From positions 231,241 to 295,240 of the forward strand of contig MNCI01004529.1 in the NCBI GenBank assembly GCA_015680685.1: a DNA stretch of 64,000 bases, in the 5' to 3' direction. The notes beneath the pieces were generated by a model. That model was not told where the DNA came from and did not search any database. It saw nothing but the letters and a program-made list of their open reading frames with translations. This DNA comes from Gnetum montanum. Taxonomy: Eukaryota > Streptophyta > Gnetopsida > Gnetales > Gnetaceae. The translations under genes were made by a program, and so were the position numbers. Of this stretch, positions 47,820-58,495 are shown in pieces. The stretch's first letter is position 1. Every line of letters starts with the position of its first letter.

Positions 47820-49030
47820 TCCGTTGAGGTATTTGTGGCATTGGCTTGCTTGGGTTCATGAAAAGGCTTTACTTGTTGGATGTTGACCAACTTATTTTTA
47901 TTTGGGCTCTTAGGTTTGTATATGATCATGGCTCCAGGAGGAAATGTTTCGTCAATTATATAAGGTCCCTTCCACAATGTTTAGAATTTTGTTTTTTGGG
48001 GTACATGTGTGGGGTTTGAAAAGAGGACCTTATCTCTGAGTTGAAATGTATTTTCCATATTCTAAGGTCATGATGTTTCTTGTTAAATGCCTTGTGTACT
48101 TCATTCAAAGATAGGGTGACTAATCGATTTTTGTCTAGCAAGTTGAGGTTAATTAGTCTTTCTTTTTGTGCTAGACTTAGGTCAAGGTTTAGTTCATAGG
48201 TTGTTGAGAGTGTATGGAGCTTAGATTGAATCGGGAGCATTGGAAGTTTTCCATGCACTAGCTCGTAGGAAGTGTAGCCAATAAGGAGTTTCCATGTTGA
48301 GCAGTAAGCCCAAAGGGCATCATTGAATTTTGTGCTCTAGTCTCTCCTATATTTGCTTATGGTCCTTGTTAAGATCTTTGTGATCTCCTTGTTACTTCTA
48401 CTTGATTGTTGGATTGGGGATGATAGGGTGTTGTTAATTTATGTTCAACCCCTAAGAGTTGCATAATTTTTTAAAAAGAGGAACCTATAAAATGGGTTCC
48501 ATTGTCAGAAATTAGTGCACGTGGCATTCCAAACCTATTTATAACATTTTGTTATACAAATCTAGTAGCAGTGGATGATGTACAGTTGGTGATGGCTACT
48601 ACTTTTTCCCATTTAGTGTAGTAGTCAACTACTATGATGATATACACCTTTCCATTAGACATGGGTGTGATGGGACCCATGAAGTCTATGCTCCATATGT
48701 CAAATGGCTCTAGTGATTGAATCCATTGCTGAAGACCTTCTATTTGAGAGGTCATCCCACCATCTCATTGATAGTGCTCACAAGAGTATATAAATAGGTG
48801 GACATCTATGAATATTGTAGGCCAATAGTATCCTACCATAAGGATTTTTATGATCATGCACCTCTTTGCATAGTGGCCTCTACAAGGGCCTTCATAAGCA
48901 TCTTGGAGAATGCGTAGTTGATCTACATCAAGGACACACCAATGAAGTAGGCCATAAACACACATCTTGTACAGGTGTTCATTGATTTCCATGAAGTATT
49001 TTTCTTGATGAAGAAACTATTGTTTCTTCC
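47820..49030 (-). pseudogene. G1 integrase
   Basis: Integrase joins element cDNA to host DNA in the nucleus. Readable on minus: the zinc-binding region around ILQDAYEGPCRGHYAKRCM (about 48880-48920) and a stretch up to DVHLFIYSCEHYQ. The catalytic core follows with FDIWSIDFMGPI and YIIIVVDYYTKWEKVV (48552-48755), ALISDNGTHF, and a HPQSN-N-Q-V-E-V region with the catalytic Glu still present. After the core come SKYRRD and WAYCSTWKLLIGYTSYELVHGKLPM. The C-terminal part reads LDLSLAQKERLINLNLLDKNR and WKGPYIIDETFPPGAMIIY (47795-47977). One frame shift falls near the third acidic residue. Typical Athila/Tat integrase. Confidence 0.85.
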
Positions 49031-49039
49031 TAAAGTCTA

Positions 49040-50850
49040 GATCTTATGGCATCTCTTGAGTGAGAAGGTAAGCGATGATGCCATCATACCATTTTGTTTC
49101 CATGGACATTTGTTTATTCATTGCTCCTATAAAGAGGAATTCATCTAAAAATTCATCAGAGAGTGGAATCTCCTCCTCTTTATTATCCCATCTTAAACAA
49201 TAAAGGTGGTTAGAAACCACATTCTTAGTTCCTTTTAGATCTACCATTGTAAGATCGAATTCCTACAAGATCATGAGCCACTATATGGTACAGAGGTTCA
49301 TCGTTGGCTTCTTTATTAGAAAGTGGATGACACTATGATCTTTATGCACAAATACTTTGTAGCTAAGCACATAGTACTTGAACCTTTTGAGAGTGTACAA
49401 CACTGCCATCAGTTCTTTCTCAGTTGTAGTATAATTCAACTATGCACCCACAATGCTTTAGCTTGCACAATGGATGTAATATGGATATTTCTTATCGTCC
49501 AACTGCATAAGCATAGCTCCTAAGGGATAATTAGATGCACTGATCATTATGTGAAATGGTCTGAACCAATCTGGTACCCATAAAATTAGAGTTTCTATAA
49601 GTTTGTCCTTTAAGTTTTGGAATGCATGTTCACACTTCTTAGTCTAGATAAATGAAGCATCTTTCTTTGTAAGCTCAACCAATGGCTTTGTGATCTCACA
49701 AAAATTCTCTATGAATTTTCGGTAGTAGTCAATGTGTCTAAGGAATGATCTGACATATTTTATTATCTTTGGTTGGCATGTGATTCTTTGGATGACCCTT
49801 ATCATTTCTAGGTTTACCTTCTTATGAAATTTGATGCCCTAGTACTATGCCCTCCTAGACCATTAGATGGATTTTCTGCCAATTAAGCCTAAGGTTTGTT
49901 TCAACACATCTTTTCAATACCTACTCAAGGTGATTTAGGGCTTACTCAAATGTAGCCCCATAGTTAGATAAGTCATCCATAAAGTCTTCTACCCCACTAC
50001 TAATCTACTGTTGAAAAATAGTAAGGGCTAGGTGTTGGAATGTTGTAGGCATATTGTAAAGACCAAATGACATCTTACAATATGTAAAAGTTCCCTAGGG
50101 ACTTGTGAATGTTGTCTTGGCCTAATCATCTTGCACAACTTAGATTTTGTTATAGCCACTATAACCATCGACAAAGCTATAATAACAATGCTTAGAAATG
50201 CTATTCAACACTTGGTTCACATATGGAAATGGGGAATTATCTTTAAATGTTACCATGTTCAACAATCTAAAGTTGATGCAGACCCACCACTTTCCATCTT
50301 TCTTTTGCACAATTATGAGTGGGCTAACCCACTCACTATCCACGATGGGATAGATGAATCCTACCTTGAGGAGTTGTTCTATTTTCTCTTTGACAATCTA
50401 CTTCAACTTGGGGTTTAGCCACCTTTATGGTTTCCTTAGCTTCATGGCTAGGCTAGGTCAGTGTAAATGCCATGCTAGCATATCCTTGGATTGATTCTGG
50501 TTAGCTTGGGATATAACCAAGTAAAAGTTGTTGGCCATTTATTGACCACCTGCAATAGCTTGTATTTTTTTGGGGGCAAGATTTTCATTGATTATAATGT
50601 GCTTGCCATTGTTTAAAAATGTAAACTGCATGCTAGCTCGTAGATTTTTTAACTCTAGGGGCTCTTTCTTGAAATTATCATGGATTTCCAACTCTCCCCA
50701 ATAGGTATCATCATCTTCATCATTAGAGAGTTGGTGATGAACTTGATCAAGTTTATCCATGCCTTTAACATAAGCACATGTGAGGCTCTCAGTTGGTTCC
50801 ATGCATAATGTGCTACTGTTAGAGTTAGCTAGAAGCCATTGCATATCCTC
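49040..50850 (-). pseudogene. G1 reverse transcriptase and RNase H
   Basis: Reverse transcriptase copies element RNA into cDNA in the particle. The minus strand gives LELKNLRASMQFTFLNNGKH (about 50600-50660) ahead of the core. Next are VSPLIIVQKKDGKWWVCINFR with LLNMVTFKDNSPFP, then YYSFVDGYSGYNKI (50140-50343). F-M-D-D, the catalytic Y-x-D-D equivalent found in Athila/Tat, is at about 49980. RNase H follows with a LNYTTTEKELMAVLY-like block (about 49400-49440) and VDLKGTKNVVSNHLYCL (49191-49247). Order and spacing are normal. Inactivated by TAG/TGA stops and frameshifts. Confidence 0.85.
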
Positions 50851-50939
50851 TTGCTTTATGGCTGCTGCATATAGGCACCTTTGGATATCTATTTATTGTG
50901 CACACTGATTGCATGCTTTGATAAATGTACTATTAATGG

Positions 50940-51420
50940 ATCATATTTTTTGCACACAATTGCACCCGTTATCACTATACGTGATGCATGGAACTTGCTT
51001 CAATTCTAATTGTCTAAATTCATTTTCCTTGGAGATTTCCAAGGAGAGGTTCCATATGCCCATTTGTGCATCAACTATGCTTAACCAAGAACTTTCCATA
51101 ATGATAGGGAAATCACCCTTACAGTTTTCAATCTTAATCACTAGAAAATTGATAGGATAGGACCACCCACAAACTATGGTTACAATGTCCTCTACTAGCC
51201 CCAAAGGGACAATGATTGACTAGTTTGACAACTCCAAATGGATGTTGCTATTCTTGAGAGGTGGTAGGTTCCAGGCCTTTTTCATGTCATGGGAGATGAG
51301 ATTAATACCAAAAACAAAATCAAGAAGAGCCTTACATGACTCATGTCCAAAAATTTCCAAGTAAATAAGACAACTTCCTAGGTTAGATCTTTTCATGGGA
51401 AGGTTACCAACCTTGATCTA
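50940..51420 (-). pseudogene. G1 aspartic protease
   Basis: CKALLDFVFGINLIS (about 51300-51345) stands where G3 has CKALLDLGSKVNLIS, so the D-x-G loop has changed to D-F-V. The rest (50941-51204) reads FLVIKIENCKGDFPIIMESSWLSIVDAQ, where G3 keeps IIMGRAWLSTIDA. The domain is clear by comparison with G3 but could not be active as read. Confidence 0.75.
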
Positions 51421-53892
51421 ATCGAAAATAGCATGGGTTACAATCACAGTGCAGATATGAGTCAGCATTTGATTTAAAGGGTTCTTGAATGTGTTTGATG
51501 TAGAGGATGAGGGTATTGGAGATGCAAGGTGACTAGTGACATTGGTCTTGAGGGTTGAAAGGACTGTTGGATTGGAAAAATGATCATTTTTGGATTGATT
51601 TTCTGAACCACTTAGTTAGAAAGTCAGTTGTAAATTTACAACCCTTGTAGCATTTCGTTGTTGAGGCTATAGGGGAATTTCACTATGCATGAATAGAGCA
51701 AGAGGTAATTGGGTCAAAGGTAGAGTGATGTGTGTAATGTGGAGGGTGGTATGGATATAGGTTCTTCCCTTGAGTAGATGATGGATGAGTTTGATGATAC
51801 TCTAGAGGGTAATAGTGATGTTGAAATGAGGCATGACTTGTAGAGCTTCATGAAGAAATGGGTTGCTGAACATAGTACCAATATGGATCTAGTTGCCTAT
51901 AAGGGCATTACGATGGAATTTCCCACAATTGTGGTTGATGCCACTATTGATATTATTCATATGGTTGTGGTGGAGCTCCATTTGGATATTAAGCCTATTG
52001 TTGTTGGTAGAACTACCTTGGATTACCTTGAGGATAAGGTAATCATCTAGGTGCTTGCCTTCGTGCTAGTTGAGGATTCAATACATACATCCTAGAATCT
52101 TGTAAGTGTGACACCATAGGAAAACATCCCTTAAGATGGTCATATTGACAAATGTCACATCCAACATCATCATCTGAGTCTATCTCCACAACTTTTACTA
52201 TAGTAGCTTTGCCCTTACCTCTTTGGTAGGCACATTTAGCTTATTTCCACCTCCTTCGGTCATGATTACTATTCTACTCTTTGGATTCTTCAACAATCTT
52301 CATAGTAGTCTGGAAGTTCTCATCCAAAGAGTCTCATATTTTATCAACCTTTGTTAAAACATCATAAAATTTTTTTTGTATGGGCAAGGTTTTCCTGTTC
52401 ATTACTTCGTTGAGTGATGACTCCTCCTCGTTACAGAATCAGGTGTTTCTTTTTTTGATGGAAGATTCTTTATTATATTTTTTTCCACTTTTTCTTTTTC
52501 ACAACTCATCTTCTTCTTTTGCTACTTGCTCTATTAGCCTTTGTATTTGATGAGCTCTCAGTTTAGATAGTCTCCCTTGGGCATAAACCCCAAAAGTTCT
52601 TTTGGTTTCTACTTTGAGCCCATCTATGATGTGGGTGAGTTGTCCCCTCTAAGAATAAGCATGGCCAGGGCATCAGTGTAAGAGAAAATAATATCTGCCC
52701 ATGGTGGCTTTCAAGGGTTTTTGTGTTCTTTGTTTCCATCCTTGAGTTTTCTTTCTTAGATTGGACACTTTGGAGTATGTCTAATATTTTCCATGAAATA
52801 GTTCCAGCATGGTACTCCATCTACAAATGAATTCTAGCTCTAGGGACTGGTACAAACTTTTAGCCTTTTTAATGATTATCCTAGGGAAGAACTTGAGTTT
52901 TTTCTAATTATTTTCAATGTTCTACAAGGCACAAGCGTTGTGGAAAGCTTGTAGATGTGTCTGCAAATCAGAGTTATATCCCCCCTCAAATCTTGGGATA
53001 TTGTTCATGTCTAAGCACTTGATTTGACTATCTTTCACATGCCTAGTTGGAATCTTAACTACCTCTACAATGTTAAGCATGCTTTGAGTTACCAACAGAC
53101 ACTCCTCATCATCATTATTACATTATTGCTGATGATTTCATCCATTACCTTTTCATTCATTATAGGCTTGGTGATTAGTATTGTTGTCTTGTTAAGCACC
53201 TCCATCATGGTTATTCTTTCTGCAGCATATTTTAGAGCCAAGAGAAGAGAAAGAAGAGGATGTAGATGAAGAGGGTGAAGAGGGAGAAGAACTACCACCA
53301 TCATGGTGTCTGCCAATTCCCCTTTGGTTGTCATGGTCACCTTTGTTGATTTTCTTATTGTCTTGATGCTTATCCAATCCCTTGCCATGATTGCCATCTT
53401 TTCTTGAATCTAGATTATTGATCATGGACCATAGGTTTAGGGTCACACCCCCATCATCAGTAACAAGGGGTGGAGAATTTTCATGTTGAGAGCCCTCAGG
53501 TGGAGGATCCTTGTTGTCATCTTAGTTTAACAAGAATAAGGGATTAGTAAATCATTTCTCCTTCACAGCCTCATGATGCTTCTCTTGGTATCGATCTCGT
53601 TGACGTTGTGTTTTAGTGGGATGGTAGTCCCGATAGTCATAGTCATGCACAACATACTCTTCTTAAAGATCATGGATGCCTAACTTCTTGAGAGTTTGAA
53701 GTAGCACCATAGGCACAAATTAATCGAAAGGCATTACAATGTGCCTTCCATATCACGCCATCGTAGTTACTCATCCTAATGTAGGATGAAGGTAAAGTCA
53801 GGCACATACTCATCTAGATGAGTATAGACCTCTTTGCACTCCTATGGAACCGATGGGTTGACATTGTTACACCTATGAGAAGAAGTAGACAT
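51421..53892 (-). pseudogene. G1 gag
   Basis: Minus-strand ATG at 53892 opens MSTSSHRCNNVNPSVP about 140 bp after the primer site. A charged and Ser/Pro-rich linker at 53089-53446 (DHDNQRGIGRHHDGGSSSP) corresponds to the G3 linker. The gag core lies at about 52550-52860, with pieces like KELLGFMPKGDY matching KKHLGFMPKEDY in G3. The rest is heavily broken. No zinc knuckle could be read. Confidence 0.65.
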
Positions 53893-54019
53893 TTTTCAAT
53901 AAACAAAATGATCAGTGTGCTTTTGTAATTATATAATTGAGAATGATGTTGACCTTGGGGTTCCTCCAATGATATTAACTATATTCACTAATCCTAGATA
54001 GCACACGTTTTAGCAAACA

Positions 54020-54041
54020 GAGTCCCTAGAAATGGTGCCAA
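54020..54041 (-). other. G1 primer binding site, tRNA-Asp type
   Basis: On the minus strand TTGGCACCATTTCTAGGGAC directly follows the LTR end CTCATCA. It corresponds to TTGGCGCCGTTGCCGGGGAC of plant Athila/Tat elements, altered by C/T and G/A-type changes. Confidence 0.8.
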
Positions 54042-54976
54042 TGATGAGTAGTCAAGGTATCCCTACACCCAACCATAAAAATGACAAAGTGTTCATGCAT
54101 GATCTAGTCAAATTTCATGGACTCTATAGTTTCTAGTACACTAGTCTTGTAGGAAGTGAACCTTGCCCTAATGATCATTCATTGTCTTCCCAGTTACACT
54201 TGTGATGCACATGGTATGGTTAAGTGTAATTGAGGCATATGATTTTTATTATTTTTTTGTTTTATGTTCATTAGTGCTTAAAGTAGAGAGATGAAGTAAT
54301 TTAACCACTAATTTAGTCTAATTAACTAACTAATCTCTAATTAGTCCTAACATAAGTATCTGGTCCCACTTACTGTACATGTCATGACCCCACATATCTA
54401 CTGCTGGGTTACCAAGCGCTACGCCACTAGGATTGGCAAGCGAATACATGTTTACACTTGAAGTTGTCATACTTATATGTTTAATCTATTTAGATTAATT
54501 AATTAACTAATTACTCAAAGCCTAATTTAACTTAATTAATAGAATAATTAATAAAAATAATAAATGCATAAATAAATCATTAATCTATTCTAAGTGTTGC
54601 AAGGTTTGATAAAAGACTTGCCTTTATTTCCATACACACTGGAGTGGTTTAGGTACAATAGTGCTCAAATAAAGATCTATACACTTTCTAACTCCTGTTG
54701 AAGACACTTAGAGAAATATTCTAACTTTCAAATGGACAAACTATAAGAACTCTGATACTACTATGACTTCTATGATCCATAAACACAGTTGAGAGCTCAT
54801 ATTTATAGCTTTTTCTATAGGATTACATCAACAGGGTCTCATAAATGTAGAAAATGCTAGATCTACGCGACCCCATTGATAGGGCAACACCACGTAAATG
54901 GTGCCCCATTGACAAGGGCCCATCAACAAGGTCATGTCAATAGGGGCTTGTTGATGTAACACTTTGATACTCATGA
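54042..54976 (-). repeat. G1 5' LTR
   Basis: About 935 bp. It aligns end to end with 41622-42581. The minus-strand TATA box GCTATAAATATGAGC is at about 54795-54809. The first dinucleotide reads TC instead of TG at 54976, a single change. Flanked on the right by the target-site duplication ATGAT. Confidence 0.92.
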
Positions 54977-55109
54977 ATGATTAATGGTTGTAGATTGTTA
55001 AAAATAGAATCACCAAAGAAACCATTAAAGAATGAAGATCATCTCAAAATGAATCCATCAAGACCATCATGAGAAGAGGTTGTGAGGTGGTACATGGAAA
55101 GAATAGGTG

Positions 55110-55153
<44 letters not shown>

Positions 55154-55950
55154 GAATGCAATCCTACATTATGGTTACATGAAGTCCCTTGTGGATGATG
55201 TGATTAATATGACCTAATAGTGTTAATCCTTAGTTAGAATCAAGACCATCCACTTTTAATGACTTTGCATTGGTACATTAGACTATTCCACCCTCCAAGG
55301 TATAAGAACATCCACATAGACTAGTCCCCATTCCAAAGAAAGAAGAAAAGATAAGTAGAAAGTGAAAAGGGCCTTAGTTAGAGGGGTGTCTTCAAGCATG
55401 GACAACATATCTTTCTAACCCCATAATTAGTGCTTGTAGCCCTTTATTATGTCTAAGGGATGTGCTTTGAATTCTCGTTGTTTTTTTGTTAATGGAAACC
55501 ACATCATGTAAAGACATTACTTCTTGTTTATTGGTCAATGCAAGAATGGTGAGGAATTCATGGAAATACTCATGTAACCCTAGACAATATGTAGGTACAA
55601 CAGGTGACAAATCTCCTTGAAGCCACACGCTTGTTCATCCACTTAATTCACCGCCAAGTTTGGAAAGACCAAGGTTGCCAATTCATTATAAGTTGTTATT
55701 AAGAAGGGATCTCATATTTTCAAAACAAGGCAACACCATAGAGTGGTATGGAGTAGTGGATGATGTGGACTCACTACCTAATATCATGAAAAGAATCAAT
55801 GTTCCATTAATTAACATCAAAATTCTAAGATGAAATCCAATCATTTGCAATTAAGTAAATGATGTAAGTTACAAACTGCCATTAATCAATAGTTGTATTT
55901 AGCACCAAATCCTAATGGAAATGAAGAAAAAGAAATAAATGTAAGAAAAT
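54977..55950 (-). other. G2 spacer, right of the G1 insertion
   Basis: This is non-coding DNA that aligns with G1 46560-47600 (for example GAAGTCCCTTGTGGAT, GGGCCTTAGTTAGAGGGG and AAGGGATGTGCTTTGAATTC). It therefore continues G2 after the inserted G1. Confidence 0.75.
55113..55150. repeat. (GA)19 microsatellite
   Basis: Thirty-eight bases of uninterrupted GA repeat inside the G2 spacer. The matching G1 position (about 46690) has only GATGGATGATGGAGAAGG, so it expanded in this copy. Confidence 0.97.
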
Positions 55951-56967
55951 TCCAAATAAGGAAAAATATAGAAAAAATTGTATAATATTCAAAAAAATGA
56001 AAAACGTATGAAAAATAGTGGAAACTAAAAAATTTTAAAATTCAAAAGCCACTTATATAATATTAGCATGGATGGCCATCTCCCTAATAACTGAGTTGGA
56101 AGGGGAAGATTTGAAAGATCAAGTGTGCACGTCCATCAATTAATGTGTGGGTTTGATTGGTTATTTTAGATTCAAGGAATGGCTTGAGTTGTTGGGTGTT
56201 GACCAAAATTATTTTACTTGAACTATCAGGATGGTAGATCATCATGGCCCTAGATAGAAAGGTTTCATAGATAATGTAAGGGCCCTCCTATAAAGTTTGA
56301 AATTTTGTTCATTGAGATATGCCCATGGGATTCTAGTAGAGTACGTTATATCCTAGTTGAAGCTTTACCTTCCTAATTCATAGGTCATGATGTTGTTTAT
56401 TATGTGCCTTTTGCACTTCATTTGATGATAAGGCCACTAATCAATTCTTGTCTAACACGTTGAGGTTCATCAGTCTTTCTTGTTGAGCTAGACTTAAGTC
56501 CAAGTTAAGGTCACAGGCTATTAAAAGTGTACGAAGTTTAGCTTGGATGGGAAGTGTTGGATGTTTTTCATACATGAGCTCATAGGGAGAATATCCAATA
56601 GGAAGTTTCCATGTTGAATGATAAGCCCAAAGAGCATCATTGAGTTTGTTGCTCCAGTCCCTCCTATATTTACTAACTGTGAATGTTAGTATTTTGGTAA
56701 TTTCTCTATTGGTGACCTTGGCTTGAGCGTTGGCTTGGGGATGGCATGGAGTTGTTAGTTTATGTTCAACCCCCAAGCATTGCATGAGTGTTTGAAAAGT
56801 TACACTACTAAAATATGTTCCATTATCTGAAATGAGTGCTTGTGACACACCAAACCTATTTACAACATTTTGTTGCACAAACCGAGCCACCGTAGATGAT
56901 GAATAGTCAATGACAATCACAACTTCTACCCATTTGGTATAGTAGTCAATAGCCATAATAATGTAGG
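55951..56967 (-). pseudogene. G2 integrase, C-terminal two thirds
   Basis: The open part, from about 56967 down to 56441, reads YIIMAIDYYTKWVEVV (first Asp), RFGVSQALISDNGTYFSSV (second Asp), and HPQANAQAKVTNREI. In that last block the expected catalytic Glu of AEV is Lys (codon at 56717-56719). Then follow SKYRRDW, ALWAYHSTWKLPIGYSPYEL and LNLDLSLAQQERLMNLNVLDKN. Below 56441 the C-terminal part EGPYIIYETFLS-AMMIYHP is readable with frame changes. The 5' part of integrase is missing because the copia LTR begins at 56968. The amino end of the open frame (to 57169) is copia LTR, not integrase. Best-preserved gypsy coding stretch in the window. Confidence 0.85.
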
Positions 56968-58145
56968 TGTTGACCTTTTGATATGTTAAAACCTTAAGAA
57001 AAATGGAGAATAAGGATATTTTTGTGGATGTTATGTTTGTAGGACAAGAACATGGACTAAAGAAGAACTCATGAGATGACATATACAAAGAGATGTTAAA
57101 GTGGAGATCACAAGGTCTTTCTAGACATGAAAAAAGACTCAAGGAATGAGGGCTACAACAAGATATCAAAGTGGAGATTACAAAAAAATGAAGAAGTTTT
57201 CAAGATTAGGGATGAGTCAAATCAATGAAAGGAAGCCTCAAGAAGAAAAGTCCAAAAGCTAAGAAGATGTCTCCAAGAAGTAAAATATGTCTTGGCCAAA
57301 GTATAGAAGAACTAGAGAAGACATCTTGCTAAAATAGTAGATGTCTCATGTCTAGAGAATATGTCTACATGTAGATGTCTCCTTTGGTGAAGAGATGTCT
57401 ACCCTGAATGGAAGTTTGTGTAGTGAGATGTTCCAATCTTGAAGATGTCTTCCATAGTTATTACATAGCCATTGTATGAATTGCATAGTGATTCCAGAAA
57501 AATCAAGGCTATAAGAAGACTTCATTCTCTTAGGGATGTGAAATTGTTATGCATGAATATTCACTATCAAAGAAATTATTGCATGATATACTTGTGTACC
57601 TAAATTATCATATAATTTACTTGTATATTGTACTTCATTATCATATCATCTGTGTTATTATATTAAGTGTTATTATGTTGTATCTCAAAGCACAAGGACC
57701 AAAAAATTAGTTACATTCATCCCTTATAATTTATTCTTCTCTTTCTTGTTGTCCTATTGGGGTTGCTGTGCTTCTTGCAAGAAGGCATTGTCATTGAGCT
57801 TGTTAAGATCTCGTTAGGATTGAGTATTAGTGTAACATCACAACACTCCAGAGCGGAGCTCAAGTTGTAAAGGTTGTGGGATCCTAGAAACCATATTCTA
57901 AGCTTGTTAAGACCTTACAAGGTTGAGTGGATTTGTGGTGATGAATCACTCTAGAGCAAAGTTTAGAGCTTGTACAAGGTGTGGTACCCTTCAAACCATA
58001 TTTTGAGAGAAACAAAGTCTAGAGTTTTGCAAGCAATCTACCCTCCGAGTGTGGACTATCTAAATTTAAATTTATTGTGGTTTTTTATCGATTGATTTTT
58101 GATTTGGGGAACTCATTAATCCACCCCTCCTTTATAAGTTCAACA
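56968..58145 (+). repeat. Copia 5' LTR
   Basis: 1178 bp with perfect terminal inverted repeats TGTTGA and TCAACA. U3 carries many ATGTCT and AGATGTCT words between 57255 and 57450, as in the block at 22190-22870. U5 has two related stretches with GAGCTTGTTAAGATC and CTCCAGAGCGGAG (about 57800-57960). Confidence 0.88.
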
Positions 58146-58154
58146 ATCCTTAGG

Positions 58155-58166
58155 TGGTATCAGAGC
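58155..58166 (+). other. Copia primer binding site
   Basis: TGGTATCAGAGC lies nine bases after the LTR end and is complementary to the initiator tRNA-Met 3' end, the usual primer of plant copia elements. Confidence 0.9.
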
Positions 58167-58495
58167 TTGGTACTCTCAATCTTCAAGAGTGAACATGGAA
58201 GGTGCTATCAACATCAAACATATCTAGACAAAAAGAAAAATATGCTTCATCAATTGATGTACTTAATTCCTATATCACATTTGCTATAAAGGTAAGTCTC
58301 TCATTCCCTTCTTTACATTCAAAAATAGAGGAGAATACATCAATAAGATTGATAAAACTCATGATTTTTCTTTTGAAGAAAGGTATGAGATGTTTTTTCA
58401 TAAAGTTATTTCTTTTTAAAGTCTATGTGTTCATATAAAAAATGTTATACATTTTAAGAATATAAAAATTATATCTCTAAATGATGAATTGCTTA

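Larger units (their letters stand above)
41622..54976 (-). mobile_element. G1: structurally complete Ty3/gypsy (Athila/Tat-like) retrotransposon
   Basis: G1 is 13.4 kb long in minus orientation. Perfect 5-bp target-site duplications ATGAT flank it (41617-41621 and 54977-54981). On the minus strand it reads: 5' LTR 54976-54042, primer site, gag, protease, RT/RNase H, integrase, T-rich spacer, internal promoter, extra ORF, polypurine tract, 3' LTR 42581-41622. It is the fullest copy here and the reference for reading G2 and G3. It landed inside the corresponding spacer of its own relative G2. The DNA left of 41622 and right of 54981 aligns with G1's own internal DNA at about 46050-47600. Every reading frame is broken, so it is dead. 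Confidence 0.92.

Noticed and set aside
53024-53269. Hydrophobic 81-codon plus-strand frame with apparent membrane helices
   Set aside because: It is the antisense of the charged gag linker of G1. Antisense of Asp/Asn/His-rich codons gives Ile/Val/Leu-rich sequence.
56968-57169. N-terminal 67 codons of the 242-codon minus-strand open frame
   Set aside because: This part is the copia LTR read antisense. Only the part below 56968 is G2 integrase.
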